From contig JACKDC010000001.1 of assembly GCA_020633725.1 (NCBI GenBank), positions 434,001-498,000 on the forward strand: a stretch of DNA of 64,000 nucleotides, read 5' to 3'. The position numbers were made by a program, and so were the translations under genes. Below the pieces are notes generated by a model that saw only the letters and a list, made by a program, of their open reading frames with translations, did no database searches and was not told where the DNA came from. This DNA comes from Candidatus Latescibacterota bacterium (GTDB lineage Bacteria > Krumholzibacteriota > Krumholzibacteriia > JACNKJ01). Positions 1 through 8,715 of this stretch are shown one piece after another (within the stretch, counting starts at the first letter, position 1; each line of letters starts with the position of its first letter).

Positions 1-2
1 CC

Positions 3-620
3 TGCTTCGCGCCGGCGGCGACCGCGATCTATCCGCCCGGCGACCGCACGACCGTGAGCGTGAACTGGGGCCTCGACAGGCTCTGCGGCGCCACGCGCCC
101 AGGCCACTTCGACGGCGTGACCAACGTGCTGGCGCGTCTCTTCAACCTGGTGGAGCCGGACACGGTGATCCTGGGACAGAAGGACGCGCAGCAGGCGCTC
201 ATCGTGAAGCGCATGGTGGACGCGCTGCACTGGCCGCTGCGCCTGCGCCTCGCGCCCACGCGGCGCGAGCCGGACGGCCTGGCCATGAGCAGCCGCAACG
301 CCTACCTGAGCGCGGAGCAGCGCGCCGAAGCGCCGGCCCTCTTCGCCGCCCTCGAGGACGCGGGCGCGGCGCTGCGCGGGGGCGAGCGGGACCCGCTGCG
401 TCTCGCGAAGCGCGGCTTCGCGCGGCTGGCGGCGGCGCCGGGCCTGTCGCCCGAGTACTTCGCCGCGGTGGATCCGTCCACCCTGGAGCCGCCGGCGCGG
501 GTCCCCGAGCGGGGGCTGCTGCTGGTGGCCTGCGCCGCGCGGCTGGGGCCGGCGCGGCTCATCGACAATCACGTCTTCAGTCTGGGAGAGGAAGGCATCC
601 ATGAGACCCTCCTGTTTTGA
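3..620 (+). CDS. panC: Pantoate--beta-alanine ligase, 5'-truncated by window edge
   Basis: C-terminal part of pantothenate synthetase, which joins pantoate to beta-alanine with ATP in the cytoplasm as the last step of pantothenate (coenzyme A precursor) synthesis. The frame is open from base 3, so the start codon lies outside the window. Visible family motifs are the RPGHFDGV stretch before the LFNLVEPD segment, the GQKDAQQ stretch, and the REPDGLAMSSRN segment that carries the KMSKS-like nucleotide-binding loop. The C-terminal dimerisation region is complete and ends at a TGA. The stop lies 20 bases inside the next gene, so the two are probably translationally coupled and this is the upstream part of an operon running to tatA/B. 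Identification is firm from the conserved block order. Confidence 0.95.
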   Translation, partial: CFAPAATAIYPPGDRTTVSVNWGLDRLCGATRPGHFDGVTNVLARLFNLVEPDTVILGQKDAQQALIVKRMVDALHWPLRLRLAPTRREPDGLAMSSRNAYLSAEQRAEAPALFAALEDAGAALRGGERDPLRLAKRGFARLAAAPGLSPEYFAAVDPSTLEPPARVPERGLLLVACAARLGPARLIDNHVFSLGEEGIHETLLF

Positions 621-1395
621 GACGCCGCCGCGCGAGGGCGGCGGCGCGGCCTGCGCGTCGCTGATCCTTGCCGCGGGCAAGGGCACGCGCATGAAGAGCG
701 ACATGCCCAAGGTCCTGCACACGCTCGGCGGACGTCCGCTGCTGGCCTGGGTGCTGGCGGCGGCGCGGGACGCGGGCCTCGGTCCGCAGCTCGTCGTGGT
801 GGGGCACCAGGCCGAGCGCGTGAAGGAGGAGATGTCCCGCTACGACGAGGGCGATCTCCGCTACGTGCTGCAGGCCGAGCAGCACGGCACCGGGCACGCG
901 GTGCAGGTGGCGCGTCAGGAGCTGCTCGCGCTCGGCGAGGCGGACGTGCTGATCCTGGCCGGCGACGTGCCGCTGATCCGTCCCGAGACCCTGCGCGGGC
1001 TCCTCGCGGCGCACCGCGAGGCCGGCGTGGCCCTGACGCTGCTCTCGGCGGAGTTCGAGGATCCCACGGGCTACGGGCGCATCCTGCGCGAGCCGTCGGG
1101 GGACGTCGTCGCGATCCGCGAGCACCGCGACGCCAGCGAGGCGGAGCGCGCCGTGCGGGAGATCAACGCGGGCATCTACTGCTTCCGCGCGCCTTCGCTG
1201 CTGGAGGCCCTGGACGCGCTGCGTCCCGAGAACGACCAGGGCGAGTACTACCTGACGGACACGCTGGCCATTCTACGCGCGCGCGGCCAGCGGGTGGCCG
1301 CCCGCCTCGCTGACGACCCCCGCGAGATCGCGGGCATCAACGACCGCGAGCAGCTCGCGGCGCTGGAGGCCGAGCTGGAGTCGAGGGGGGACTGA
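601..1395 (+). CDS. GlmU-like N-acetylglucosamine-1-phosphate uridylyltransferase, single domain
   Basis: Sugar-nucleotide transferase that should make UDP-GlcNAc from GlcNAc-1-phosphate and UTP for cell-wall and LPS synthesis. Residues 23-31 are the signature LAAGKGTRM loop, followed by the conserved Lys37 of the MPKVLH motif. QAEQHGTG at 91-98, GDVPL at 121-125 (metal-binding Asp), a GYGRI segment and the EINAGIY segment all match the GlmU pyrophosphorylase domain. At 264 residues it stops right after this domain; the left-handed beta-helix acetyltransferase half of standard bifunctional GlmU (about 450 residues) is absent. The next gene starts immediately, so the truncation looks genuine and GlcN-1-P acetylation would need a separate enzyme. 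Its start overlaps panC by 20 bases. Another UDP-sugar substrate cannot be excluded. Confidence 0.85.
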   Translation: MRPSCFETPPREGGGAACASLILAAGKGTRMKSDMPKVLHTLGGRPLLAWVLAAARDAGLGPQLVVVGHQAERVKEEMSRYDEGDLRYVLQAEQHGTGHAVQVARQELLALGEADVLILAGDVPLIRPETLRGLLAAHREAGVALTLLSAEFEDPTGYGRILREPSGDVVAIREHRDASEAERAVREINAGIYCFRAPSLLEALDALRPENDQGEYYLTDTLAILRARGQRVAARLADDPREIAGINDREQLAALEAELESRGD

Positions 1396-1884
1396 GTGGA
1401 GCACCTGTTCACACCCTGGCGGCGCAAGTACGTGGTGGAGGGCACGCGCGAGGAGGGCTGCGTCTTCTGCCGCCTCGCGAACTCCCCGGAAGACCAGCTG
1501 CTGGCCACCGAGCACTGGTACCTGGCGCTCAACGCCTTTCCCTACTGCAGCGGGCACGTGATGCTCATCAGCCGCCACCATCTGCGCTGGCTGGGCGACC
1601 TGCCCGCCGCCGCGCGCGAGGAGCTCGGTCCGCTGCTGGCCCGCGTGGAGGATGCGCTGCGCCGCGCCTATCGCCCCGAGGGCATGAACCTGGGCGTCAA
1701 CTTCGGCCGCGCGGGCGGGGCGGGCATCCCGGACCACCTGCACGTGCATCTCCTGCCGCGCTGGGTGGGGGACACGAACTTCATCACCACGGTGGGGCAG
1801 ACGCGGGTGGTGCCCGAGGACCTGGCCGACAGTTTCGCGCGCCTCGCGGCGGCGCTCGCCGCCCCGAACCCGGACGGCGCCTGA
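1396..1884 (+). CDS. HIT-family nucleotide hydrolase/phosphorylase
   Basis: Histidine-triad protein of 162 residues, of the Ap4A-phosphorylase/GalT-like branch. The triad HLHVH lies at residues 114-118 within a PDHLHVHLLPRW segment; the middle His would be the nucleophile that forms the nucleotidyl intermediate. A CVFC pair at 22-25 probably belongs to the structural zinc site of this branch, and the NAFPY-SGHVML segment at 46-57 is the usual strand before the active site. The GTG start follows the upstream stop directly, consistent with coupled translation. Likely cytoplasmic cleavage of dinucleoside polyphosphates or nucleotidyl adducts; the exact substrate cannot be told from sequence. Confidence 0.9.
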   Translation: MEHLFTPWRRKYVVEGTREEGCVFCRLANSPEDQLLATEHWYLALNAFPYCSGHVMLISRHHLRWLGDLPAAAREELGPLLARVEDALRRAYRPEGMNLGVNFGRAGGAGIPDHLHVHLLPRWVGDTNFITTVGQTRVVPEDLADSFARLAAALAAPNPDGA

Positions 1885-1885
1885 G

Positions 1886-2419
1886 GTGGGCCGCTTGCGT
1901 CCCGCGGCGCGGCGGCGTCCGTCGGCCTCGCGCTGGCTGGTCGTCGCCTTCGGCCTGCTGCTCGTGGTCTCGCTGGGACTGCGCTACGGACCGCGCTGGC
2001 GGCACGGGGCGGACGCGGCGCTGAGCCGTGTCCGGGACGTCCTGCCGGGCGGGGGGGACGCGACGTCCGCCCCCGGGGGCGCTCCCCAGCCTGCGGCGGC
2101 GGCCGCGCCGAACGAAGCGCCGCTGCGCCTGCAGATCCTCAACGCCACCGGGGTCAACCGCCTGGCGCTGGAGCGCGGCGAAGGGCTCAGGGAGTGGGGC
2201 GTGGACGCCCTGGACCGGGACAACGCCCCGGACTATCCCTTCCCCGAGACGCTCCTCCTGGTGCGCAGCAGCAGCCCGGAGCGCCTCGATGCCGTCCGCG
2301 ACCTGGCCCGGCGCCTGGGCGGCGTGCCGGTGATCCTGCAGCGGCGGGACGATCTCATGCTGGACGCGACGCTGGTCCTGGGGCAAGATTGGTCGGACTA
2401 CCGCTGGCCCGAGCCCTGA
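1886..2419 (+). CDS. Membrane-anchored protein with LytR C-terminal-type domain
   Basis: A 177-residue protein with an Arg-rich cytoplasmic N-terminus, one transmembrane helix (about residues 18-34), a Gly/Ala/Pro linker (about 50-77) and a C-terminal domain resembling LytR_C (PF13399). The domain shows the typical LQILNATGVNRLA opening, a central FPETLLLV strand and a final LGGVPV segment with an LVLGQDW end, features of domains that follow LytR-CpsA-Psr enzymes or stand alone behind one membrane helix. No catalytic LCP domain is present. It starts at GTG one base after the HIT gene stop, so it is in the same operon. The function is unknown; an extracytoplasmic envelope role is inferred from the topology. 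Confidence 0.7.
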   Translation: MGRLRPAARRRPSASRWLVVAFGLLLVVSLGLRYGPRWRHGADAALSRVRDVLPGGGDATSAPGGAPQPAAAAAPNEAPLRLQILNATGVNRLALERGEGLREWGVDALDRDNAPDYPFPETLLLVRSSSPERLDAVRDLARRLGGVPVILQRRDDLMLDATLVLGQDWSDYRWPEP

Positions 2420-2443
2420 TCCCGCGCACGACGAGGTGAACCG

Positions 2444-2713
2444 ATGTCCCTCCACCGCAAGTCATTCAAGACGATCGTGCTGGCGATCCTGCTGGGCATC
2501 GCCGTGGGCACCCTGCTCGGCGACCTGCTGGGCATCGTGCTCCCGGACGGCATTCCCCGCGACGTCCTCACCTACTCGCGCAGCTTCACCCTCGAGCCCT
2601 TCACGGTGAACCTGCTGGTGGTGAGCTTCACCCTGGGCTTCAGCCTCACCTTCAACCTGCTCTCCGTGCTGGGCATCTTCGTGATGATCCAGCTCCTCAA
2701 GTGGGCGTGGTAG
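2444..2713 (+). CDS. DUF4321-family small membrane protein
   Basis: An 89-residue protein with two predicted membrane helices (about residues 11-32 and 58-86) joined by a short loop, matching the size and layout of the DUF4321 family: a basic N-terminus, a GTLLGDLLG motif in the first helix, a central FTLEPFTVNLLVVSFTLGF segment and an LLKW ending. No function is established for the family. It overlaps the following Tat gene by 13 bases, suggesting translational coupling and perhaps a shared role at the inner membrane. Confidence 0.75.
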   Translation: MSLHRKSFKTIVLAILLGIAVGTLLGDLLGIVLPDGIPRDVLTYSRSFTLEPFTVNLLVVSFTLGFSLTFNLLSVLGIFVMIQLLKWAW

Positions 2714-3132
2714 CGTTCATCGGCGGCGTGGGCGGGCAGGAGCTCCTGCTCGTGCTGGCCATCGCGCTGGTGGTCTTCGGGCCGAAGCGTCTGCCCGAGA
2801 TCGCGCGGACGCTGAGCCGCGTCACGGCGCAGCTGCGCGACGCGAACCGCGAGCTCCGTCGCGAGCTCTACAGCAGCGTGGATCCCGACGCGGAGGCCGC
2901 CTCGCGCCGCGCGAGCGAGGCCGCGCGCCAGGCGCGGGAGCTGCCCACGGCGGCCGCCGACCCGACGCCCGTCGAGACACCCGTCACGGCAGTCGCCGCG
3001 GCGCCGGCCGATCCCGACGCGCCCTACCGAGACGCGGAGGCCGAGGCGGAGCAGGCGCGTCGCGCGACCGAGCCCGCCGACGACCCCGCAAACGACGAGG
3101 CGGACCCGGACAACCCCGGATCCGCCTCCTAG
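2701..3132 (+). CDS. Twin-arginine translocase subunit, TatA/TatB type
   Basis: Sec-independent protein translocase component. It has a very short periplasmic N-terminus, one membrane helix (about residues 13-26), the hinge motif FGPKRLPEI (about 26-34) and an amphipathic helix with repeated Arg/Leu spacing (about 35-60). A long acidic, Ala/Pro-rich tail brings it to 143 residues. The tail length and the FGPKRLPE hinge are closer to TatB than to the short TatA, but the two cannot be separated safely here and no tatC is present in the window. Translation starts at a GTG inside the DUF4321 gene (13-base overlap). The gene ends at a hairpin shared with the convergent foldase gene. Confidence 0.88.
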   Translation: MGVVAFIGGVGGQELLLVLAIALVVFGPKRLPEIARTLSRVTAQLRDANRELRRELYSSVDPDAEAASRRASEAARQARELPTAAADPTPVETPVTAVAAAPADPDAPYRDAEAEAEQARRATEPADDPANDEADPDNPGSAS

Positions 3133-3144
3133 TCCGCCGGCGTC

Positions 3145-3163
3145 GTCGCCCCGGCCGGGCGAC
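3145..3163. terminator. Hairpin between convergent tat and ppiD-like genes
   Basis: GTCGCCC (3145-3151) and GGGCGAC (3157-3163) form a perfect 7-bp stem with a 5-base loop, centred between two convergent stop codons. There is no clear T-run on either side, so it may act as a weak bidirectional or Rho-assisted terminator. Confidence 0.45.
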
Positions 3164-4986
3164 TACTTGTAGTACTGGTCCCTGTAGTCCTTCACCGGGA
3201 AGCGCTTCTTGAGCTCGGTCATCCAGCTCTCGAAGAAGCGCTGCTGCGCGCTGCTCAGCAGGCGCTCGCGGATCTTGTCGCGCTCCGTGGGGAAGCTGGT
3301 CTTGTCCGACTCCGGCTTGGTCAGCAGGGTGAAGACGTAGGCGCCTTCCTGGGTCTCGACCACGCCGCTGGTCTCGCCCGGGTTCATGATGAAGGCCGCG
3401 TCCTGGAAGGCCCCCTGGCGCCCCACGCCGGGGATGTAGTCGCGGCGGGCGAAGGGGTCGGTCTCGACCGCCTCGAGCCCCAGCTCCTTGGCGGCCGCGT
3501 CGAGACTGGCGCCGGCGTCGATGGCGGCGCGCAGGGCGGCGGCCTTCTGGCGGGCGACGGCGCGCTGCTGGCTCTCGCGCCAGTCGCGCGTGACCTTGTC
3601 GCGCTCGGTGTCGAAGTCGGACGGCCCGGCGGGCAGGACCTCCATGAGCTGCACCAGGTAGTCCGCGTCGCGCGCGGCGAAGCTCTTGGTGATCTCGCCG
3701 GGCTTCATGCGCTCCACGCGCGACTTCACGGAGCTGTTGAAGCCGATGCCCTCGATGGACTGGCGCTGCGTGAAGGGGGGCGGGCTCAGCACCTCGACGC
3801 CGAGCGATGCGGCCGCGGTGGCCAGGGAGCCGTCGCGCGTGGCCTGGGCGTAGAGCGAGTCGGCCAGGGTCGTCAGGCTGTCCTGCGTGGCGAAGCTGGG
3901 CTCCACCCGCAGGAGGATGTGCCGCGCGGACACCTCTTCCTGGCCGGCCTCGTCGCGCTTGCCGTCCAGCTTGATGAGGTGATAGCCGAAGCGGGTGCGC
4001 ACGGGCTGGCTGACCTCGCCCTCCTTGAGCGCGAAGGCGGCCTGCTCGAAGGCCGGGTCCATGACGCCCTTGCCGAACCAGCCCAGGTTGCCGCCCTTGT
4101 CGGCGTTGCTGAGGTCCTGGGACCACTCCTTGGCCATCTGGTCGAAGGTCTTGCCGCCCTGCAGGATCTGCTGGCGCAGGAAGTCCATGCGGTCCTTGAC
4201 GTAGGCGTCGTCCTCGGGGCTCGGATCGCGCGAGAAGCGGACGGCGTCGATGCGGTAGCGCTCGTCGAGCTGGTAGTCGTCCAGGTGCGACTGGAAGTAG
4301 GCGCGCAGGGTCTCGTCGCCGGGGTTCTCGTTCTCGAGGACGACGTCGCGCCAGGTCTGGCCCGCGTAGCGCACGGTCATCTTGCGGAAGCGCCGCTCGT
4401 ACTCCTGCCGCACCTCGCCCTCGCCCACGTGCACGGAGCTCATGAGCATCTGCTGCAGGCGCTCGGCCGGCAGGCTCGACCGCACGAAGGCCTCCAGGGG
4501 CTTCCAGTCGACGTTCGGGTTGTTCAGCGCGAGCTGGTAGGCGTCCTGGTTGAAGTTGCCCTGCTCGTCGCGGAACTGCTGCTTGAGGAAGTCGGGCGGG
4601 TCGTACTGCAGGACGTCGCCGATCTCCTGATCGCTGGGCTCGAGGCCCATGCGATCGACTTCCTGCTTGAAGAGGGCCTCGTTGACCATCTGCTGGAAGA
4701 TCTGGTCGCTGACGCGCAGGCGCTCGTCCTCGGAGATCACCTGACCGGGCTCGCGTCCCTGCGCCATCTGGCTGATGGCCTCGCGCAGGCGGCGGTCGTA
4801 CTCGGCCAGGCTGATGGGCTGCTTGCCCACCATGCCGGCCCACTGCTCGCCCTGCGGCGCGCGCGTGCCGCAGCCGGAACCCTGCAGGTCGGCGCCCCAG
4901 ACGAAGATCATGGTGGCGACGAAGGTGACCACCACCACCCAGAGGACGGTCTTGATGAACTGTCCCTGCCGCATCTGGCTCAACAT
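3163..4986 (-). CDS. PpiD/SurA-like membrane-anchored peptidyl-prolyl isomerase
   Basis: Periplasmic foldase of 607 residues, close to the length of PpiD. A single N-terminal helix (about residues 11-30) anchors it in the inner membrane. A SurA_N-like chaperone region follows (about 50-240), then a parvulin-type domain (about 245-341) with the diagnostic GGNLGWFGKG segment and GEVSQPV-RFGYHLIKL end. A second, degenerate rotamase-like region begins with SARHILLRV at about 353. The C-terminal part is helical and charged. It should help fold outer-membrane and secreted proteins as they leave the Sec channel, which fits the many barrels encoded nearby. A -35/-10 pair on the minus strand lies about 100 bases upstream, divergent from dnaE. 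Confidence 0.9.
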   Translation of the reverse strand: MLSQMRQGQFIKTVLWVVVVTFVATMIFVWGADLQGSGCGTRAPQGEQWAGMVGKQPISLAEYDRRLREAISQMAQGREPGQVISEDERLRVSDQIFQQMVNEALFKQEVDRMGLEPSDQEIGDVLQYDPPDFLKQQFRDEQGNFNQDAYQLALNNPNVDWKPLEAFVRSSLPAERLQQMLMSSVHVGEGEVRQEYERRFRKMTVRYAGQTWRDVVLENENPGDETLRAYFQSHLDDYQLDERYRIDAVRFSRDPSPEDDAYVKDRMDFLRQQILQGGKTFDQMAKEWSQDLSNADKGGNLGWFGKGVMDPAFEQAAFALKEGEVSQPVRTRFGYHLIKLDGKRDEAGQEEVSARHILLRVEPSFATQDSLTTLADSLYAQATRDGSLATAAASLGVEVLSPPPFTQRQSIEGIGFNSSVKSRVERMKPGEITKSFAARDADYLVQLMEVLPAGPSDFDTERDKVTRDWRESQQRAVARQKAAALRAAIDAGASLDAAAKELGLEAVETDPFARRDYIPGVGRQGAFQDAAFIMNPGETSGVVETQEGAYVFTLLTKPESDKTSFPTERDKIRERLLSSAQQRFFESWMTELKKRFPVKDYRDQYYK

Positions 4987-5081
4987 GAAAGGCCCCTCCC
5001 TGCGCTACGGCACGTGACGGCTGACGGGGGTTGCGAACGAGGACCGTCCCGGCCGGGGCGGTCAATTCACTGAAGGGGCAC

Positions 5082-5110
5082 AACTTAGCACAAGGTCTCG
5101 GCCGCCGCAA
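5082..5110 (-). promoter_or_regulatory. Predicted sigma-70-type promoter of ppiD-like gene
   Basis: On the minus strand TTGCGG (5110-5105) and TAAGTT (5087-5082) are separated by 17 bases and point toward the start codon at 4986. Match to consensus is moderate. It lies in the 200-base divergent region between this gene and dnaE. Confidence 0.5.
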
Positions 5111-5118
5111 CCGAAAGG

Positions 5119-5147
5119 TTGAGCGGGGGCCGGCCAGCGACTACAGT
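5119..5147 (+). promoter_or_regulatory. Predicted sigma-70-type promoter of dnaE
   Basis: TTGAGC (5119-5124), a 17-base spacer and TACAGT (5142-5147). The expected transcript start near 5155 lies about 30 bases before the ATG at 5187 and downstream of the earlier in-frame ATG at 5031, which supports the shorter dnaE start. Confidence 0.55.
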
Positions 5148-5186
5148 GGGGCCACCCTCCGGTCCCCAGCCAAGGAACTCGCCCTC

Positions 5187-8100
5187 ATGTCCGCCAGCGC
5201 CCCCTTCGTGCATCTGCACAATCACACCGACTTCAGCCTGCTGGACGGGGCCATCCAGGTCAAGAAGCTCGTGGCCCGGGCACGGGAGTACGAGATGGGG
5301 GCCCTGGCGGTCACGGACCACGGCAACCTCTTCGGCGCCATTCACTTCTACCTGGCGGCCAAGGCCGCCGGCCTGAAGCCGATCCTGGGCATGGAGGGCT
5401 ACTCGATCCGGGGGGACCGCCGGGAACGGGGGGGCGGCCGCAGCCGGCCCGAGACCAACCACCTGCTGCTCCTGTGCCGGAACTACGAGGGCTACCGGAA
5501 TCTGGTCAAGCTCTCGAGCTTCGCCTACACCGAGGGCTTCTACTACAAGCCGCGCCTGGACCGGGAGCTGCTGCGCCGCTACAGCGGCGGTCTGCTCGCC
5601 ACCAGCGCCTGCATGTCGGGCGAGGTGAACCGCTTCCTCGCGGCCGGCAGCCTGGACGAGGCCGCCGCCAGCGCGCTGGAGCTGGAGTCGATCTTCGGCA
5701 AGGGGAACTTCTTCCTCGAGGTCCAGAACCACGGCATCGCCGAGGAGGATCTCATCCGGGAGCGGGCGGCGGACCTGTCCAGGCGGACGGGCATCCCGCT
5801 GGTCGCCACCAACGACTGCCACTACCTGAGCAAGGGCGACCACGAGGCCCACGAGGTCCTGCTCTGCATCAACACGGGCAGCGACATCGACGACAACCAC
5901 TTCCACATCGGCACCGAGGAGCTCTACTTCAAGGACGCCGACGCGATGGCCGAGCGCTTCGGCGACCTGCCGGAGGCGCTGGCCAACACGCAGCGCATCG
6001 CCGATCTCTGCGACCTCGAGATTCCGCTCGGCGTGAACTGCCTGCCCAACTTCCCGCTGCCCGAGGGCTACGACAACCCCGAGCGCTACCTGGCCGACCT
6101 CTCGCTCGAGGGACTGAAGTCGCGCTACGGCACCCCGACGGCGGAGCAGCGCGAGCGGCTGGACTACGAGCTGGACATCATCGGCCGCATGGGCTTTCCC
6201 GGCTACTTCCTCATCACGCGCGACTTCATCCGCGCCGCCCGCGAGCGCGACATCGCGGTGGGGCCGGGGCGCGGCTCCGCGGCGGGCAGCCTGGTCTGCT
6301 ACTCGCTGGGCATCACGGACATCGACCCGCTGGAGCACGGCCTCCTCTTCGAGCGCTTCCTGAACCCCGAGCGCGTGTCGATGCCCGACATCGACATCGA
6401 CTTCGACTACGTGCGCCGGGGCGAGGTGATCGACTACGTCACCGAGAAGTACGGCAAGGAGAACGTCTGCCAGATCATCACCTACGGCACCATGAAGGCG
6501 CGCGCCGTGGTGCGCGACGTCGGGCGCGTCCTCAAGATCCCCTACGGCGAAGTCGACCGCGTGGCCAAGCTGGTGCCCGAGACGCTGGGGATGACCCTCG
6601 AGCAGGCGCTCAAGCTCAGTCCCGACCTCGCCGAGCTGGCGAAGACCGACGAGCCCTGGCCCTACGCCAAGCTCATCCGCTACGCGCTCACGCTGGAGGG
6701 CCTCACGCGGCACGCCAGCACGCACGCGGCGGGGGTGATCATCACGCCCGATCCGCTGGTGGAGCACGTGCCGCTCTACGTGAACAACAAGGGCGAAGTC
6801 ACCACGCAGTACGACATGGGCATGTGCGAGGCCATCGGACTGCTCAAGATGGACTTCCTCGGCCTGCGCACGCTCACCGTGATCGAGGACGCCCTCGCCG
6901 CCATCAACGCGTCGCGGCCCGCGGCCGAGCGCCTCACCGCGCGCGACCTGCCCCTGGACGACCCCGCCTCCTTCGAGCTGCTCCGCGCCGCCGACACCGT
7001 CGGCACCTTCCAGCTGGAGAGCGCGGGCATGCGGGACATCCTGCGCCGCCTGCAGCCCACCGAGTTCAGCGACATCGTGGCCACCAACGCGCTCTTCCGG
7101 CCCGGTCCCATCGGCAGCGGCATGGTGGACGACTTCATCGACCGCAAGCGCGGCCGCACGAAGATCGCCTACCCGCACGAGGATCTCGCGACGATCCTCG
7201 AGGAGACCTACGGCGCCATCGTCTACCAGGAACAGGTGATGCAGATCGCCTCGCGCATGGCCGGCTTCACCCTGGGCCAGGCGGACATGCTGCGCCGCGC
7301 CATGGGCAAGAAGAAGGCCGAGGTGATGGCCCAGCAGAAGGCGCTCTTCGTCGACGGCGCCGTGGCCAGGGGTTACCCCGCGGCCAAGGCCGAGGAGATC
7401 TTCGACCTCCTGGCCTACTTCGCCGGCTACGGCTTCAACAAGAGCCACTCGGCGGCCTACGCCATGATCAGCATGCAGACGGCCTACCTCAAGGCGCACT
7501 ACCCGGCCGAGTACCTGGCCGCCTGCATGACCAGCGAGATGAGCAACACGGACCGCATCGTGGTCTTCATGAACGAGTGCCGCAACCACGAGATCGAGGT
7601 GGTGCCGCCGGACGTCACGATCAGCCACGACGAGTTCCGCGTCCACGGGGGCAAGATCTACTTCGGCCTGGGCGCCGTGAAGAACGTGGGGCACGGGGCC
7701 ATCGAGGAGATCATCCGCGCGCGGGAGGAGTCGGAAGGTCAGTTCGCGGACCTCTACCAGTTCTGCGAGGCGCTGGATCTGCGCAAGGTGAACAAGAAGG
7801 TGCTCGAGAGCCTCATCATGGCGGGCGCGCTGGACGGGCTGGGGCCCAATCGCGCGAGCCTGCTGGGAGCGCTGGAGGAGGCCATGGCCGCGAGCCAGAG
7901 CCGACAGAAGGAGCGCGAGGCCGGGCAGATGAGCCTGCTGGACACGCTGGGGGCGGAGGAGCAGGAGGCCGTCCGCAAGAAGGTCGAAGCGCTGCCCGAA
8001 TGGGACGCGCGCGAGCGCCTCGCCAAGGAGAAGGAGGTGCTGGGCTTCTTCGTGTCGGGACACCCGCTCGATCCGCTGCGCCCCACGCTGCTGGCCCTGC

Positions 8101-8714
8101 CGCTTCAGAACGCCGAGAGCCTGAAGGACTGCCCCGACCGCAGCGAGGCGCGCACGGTGGGCATCATCACGGCCATCAAGCAGAAGCTGGACTCCCGCGA
8201 GCGCACGATGGCCTTCCTCACCGTGGAGGACTACCTGGGCAGCTACGAGGTGGTGGTCTTCGGCTCGGTCTACGAGCAGTACGGGCTGAAGCTCGCCGTG
8301 GACGCCATCCTCGGCTTCGAGGGCAAGAGCAATCTCATGGAGTCGGGGGAGGCCAAGCTGCTGCTCGACCGGGTCTACAGCGTGGACGAGGCCCTGTCGG
8401 CCTGGCCCGGCAAGATGCACCTGCACTTCAGCGCCGGCTTTCGGTCGTCCTGGCTGGCCGCGCTCGAGGCCGAGCTGCGCGATCATCCGGGGCCCCACGA
8501 GGTGTATTTCCATCTGACCGGTGACGACGGCGAGCCGGTGGTGATCCGCAGCAAGGCCCTGCGCGTGGAGGCGGGCCCCTGGCTGAAGGACTTCCTCCGC
8601 GACAACCGCGAGCGCTTCCGCTGCCGCTTCGAGGGCAAGCCCTTCCCGCAGGATCCTCGCCGGCGCGGCGGCGGCGGCAACGGCGGCGGGCGCGCGGCCT
8701 GGGCGCGGGGCTAG
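5187..8714 (+). CDS. dnaE: DNA polymerase III alpha subunit
   Basis: Catalytic subunit of the replicative polymerase, 1,175 residues from the chosen ATG. An N-terminal PHP domain begins with HLHNH at residues 9-13. The family-C polymerase core carries the PDIDIDFD motif with catalytic Asp401 and Asp403, the GRGSAAGS loop before it and the GYGFNKSHS-AYA segment after it. A helix-hairpin-helix region and an OB-fold (around the RTVGIITAIKQK segment) follow, and a Gly-rich tail closes the protein. An in-frame ATG at 5031 would add 52 residues of low-quality sequence lying before the predicted promoter, so 5187 is preferred. It is transcribed divergently from the ppiD-like gene. Identification is secure. 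Confidence 0.97.
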   Translation: MSASAPFVHLHNHTDFSLLDGAIQVKKLVARAREYEMGALAVTDHGNLFGAIHFYLAAKAAGLKPILGMEGYSIRGDRRERGGGRSRPETNHLLLLCRNYEGYRNLVKLSSFAYTEGFYYKPRLDRELLRRYSGGLLATSACMSGEVNRFLAAGSLDEAAASALELESIFGKGNFFLEVQNHGIAEEDLIRERAADLSRRTGIPLVATNDCHYLSKGDHEAHEVLLCINTGSDIDDNHFHIGTEELYFKDADAMAERFGDLPEALANTQRIADLCDLEIPLGVNCLPNFPLPEGYDNPERYLADLSLEGLKSRYGTPTAEQRERLDYELDIIGRMGFPGYFLITRDFIRAARERDIAVGPGRGSAAGSLVCYSLGITDIDPLEHGLLFERFLNPERVSMPDIDIDFDYVRRGEVIDYVTEKYGKENVCQIITYGTMKARAVVRDVGRVLKIPYGEVDRVAKLVPETLGMTLEQALKLSPDLAELAKTDEPWPYAKLIRYALTLEGLTRHASTHAAGVIITPDPLVEHVPLYVNNKGEVTTQYDMGMCEAIGLLKMDFLGLRTLTVIEDALAAINASRPAAERLTARDLPLDDPASFELLRAADTVGTFQLESAGMRDILRRLQPTEFSDIVATNALFRPGPIGSGMVDDFIDRKRGRTKIAYPHEDLATILEETYGAIVYQEQVMQIASRMAGFTLGQADMLRRAMGKKKAEVMAQQKALFVDGAVARGYPAAKAEEIFDLLAYFAGYGFNKSHSAAYAMISMQTAYLKAHYPAEYLAACMTSEMSNTDRIVVFMNECRNHEIEVVPPDVTISHDEFRVHGGKIYFGLGAVKNVGHGAIEEIIRAREESEGQFADLYQFCEALDLRKVNKKVLESLIMAGALDGLGPNRASLLGALEEAMAASQSRQKEREAGQMSLLDTLGAEEQEAVRKKVEALPEWDARERLAKEKEVLGFFVSGHPLDPLRPTLLALPLQNAESLKDCPDRSEARTVGIITAIKQKLDSRERTMAFLTVEDYLGSYEVVVFGSVYEQYGLKLAVDAILGFEGKSNLMESGEAKLLLDRVYSVDEALSAWPGKMHLHFSAGFRSSWLAALEAELRDHPGPHEVYFHLTGDDGEPVVIRSKALRVEAGPWLKDFLRDNRERFRCRFEGKPFPQDPRRRGGGGNGGGRAAWARG

Positions 8715-8715
8715 C

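Noticed and set aside
5031..5186. N-terminal extension of dnaE from ATG 5031
   Set aside because: The extension has no similarity and lies across the predicted dnaE promoter; the PHP domain starts right after the ATG at 5187.
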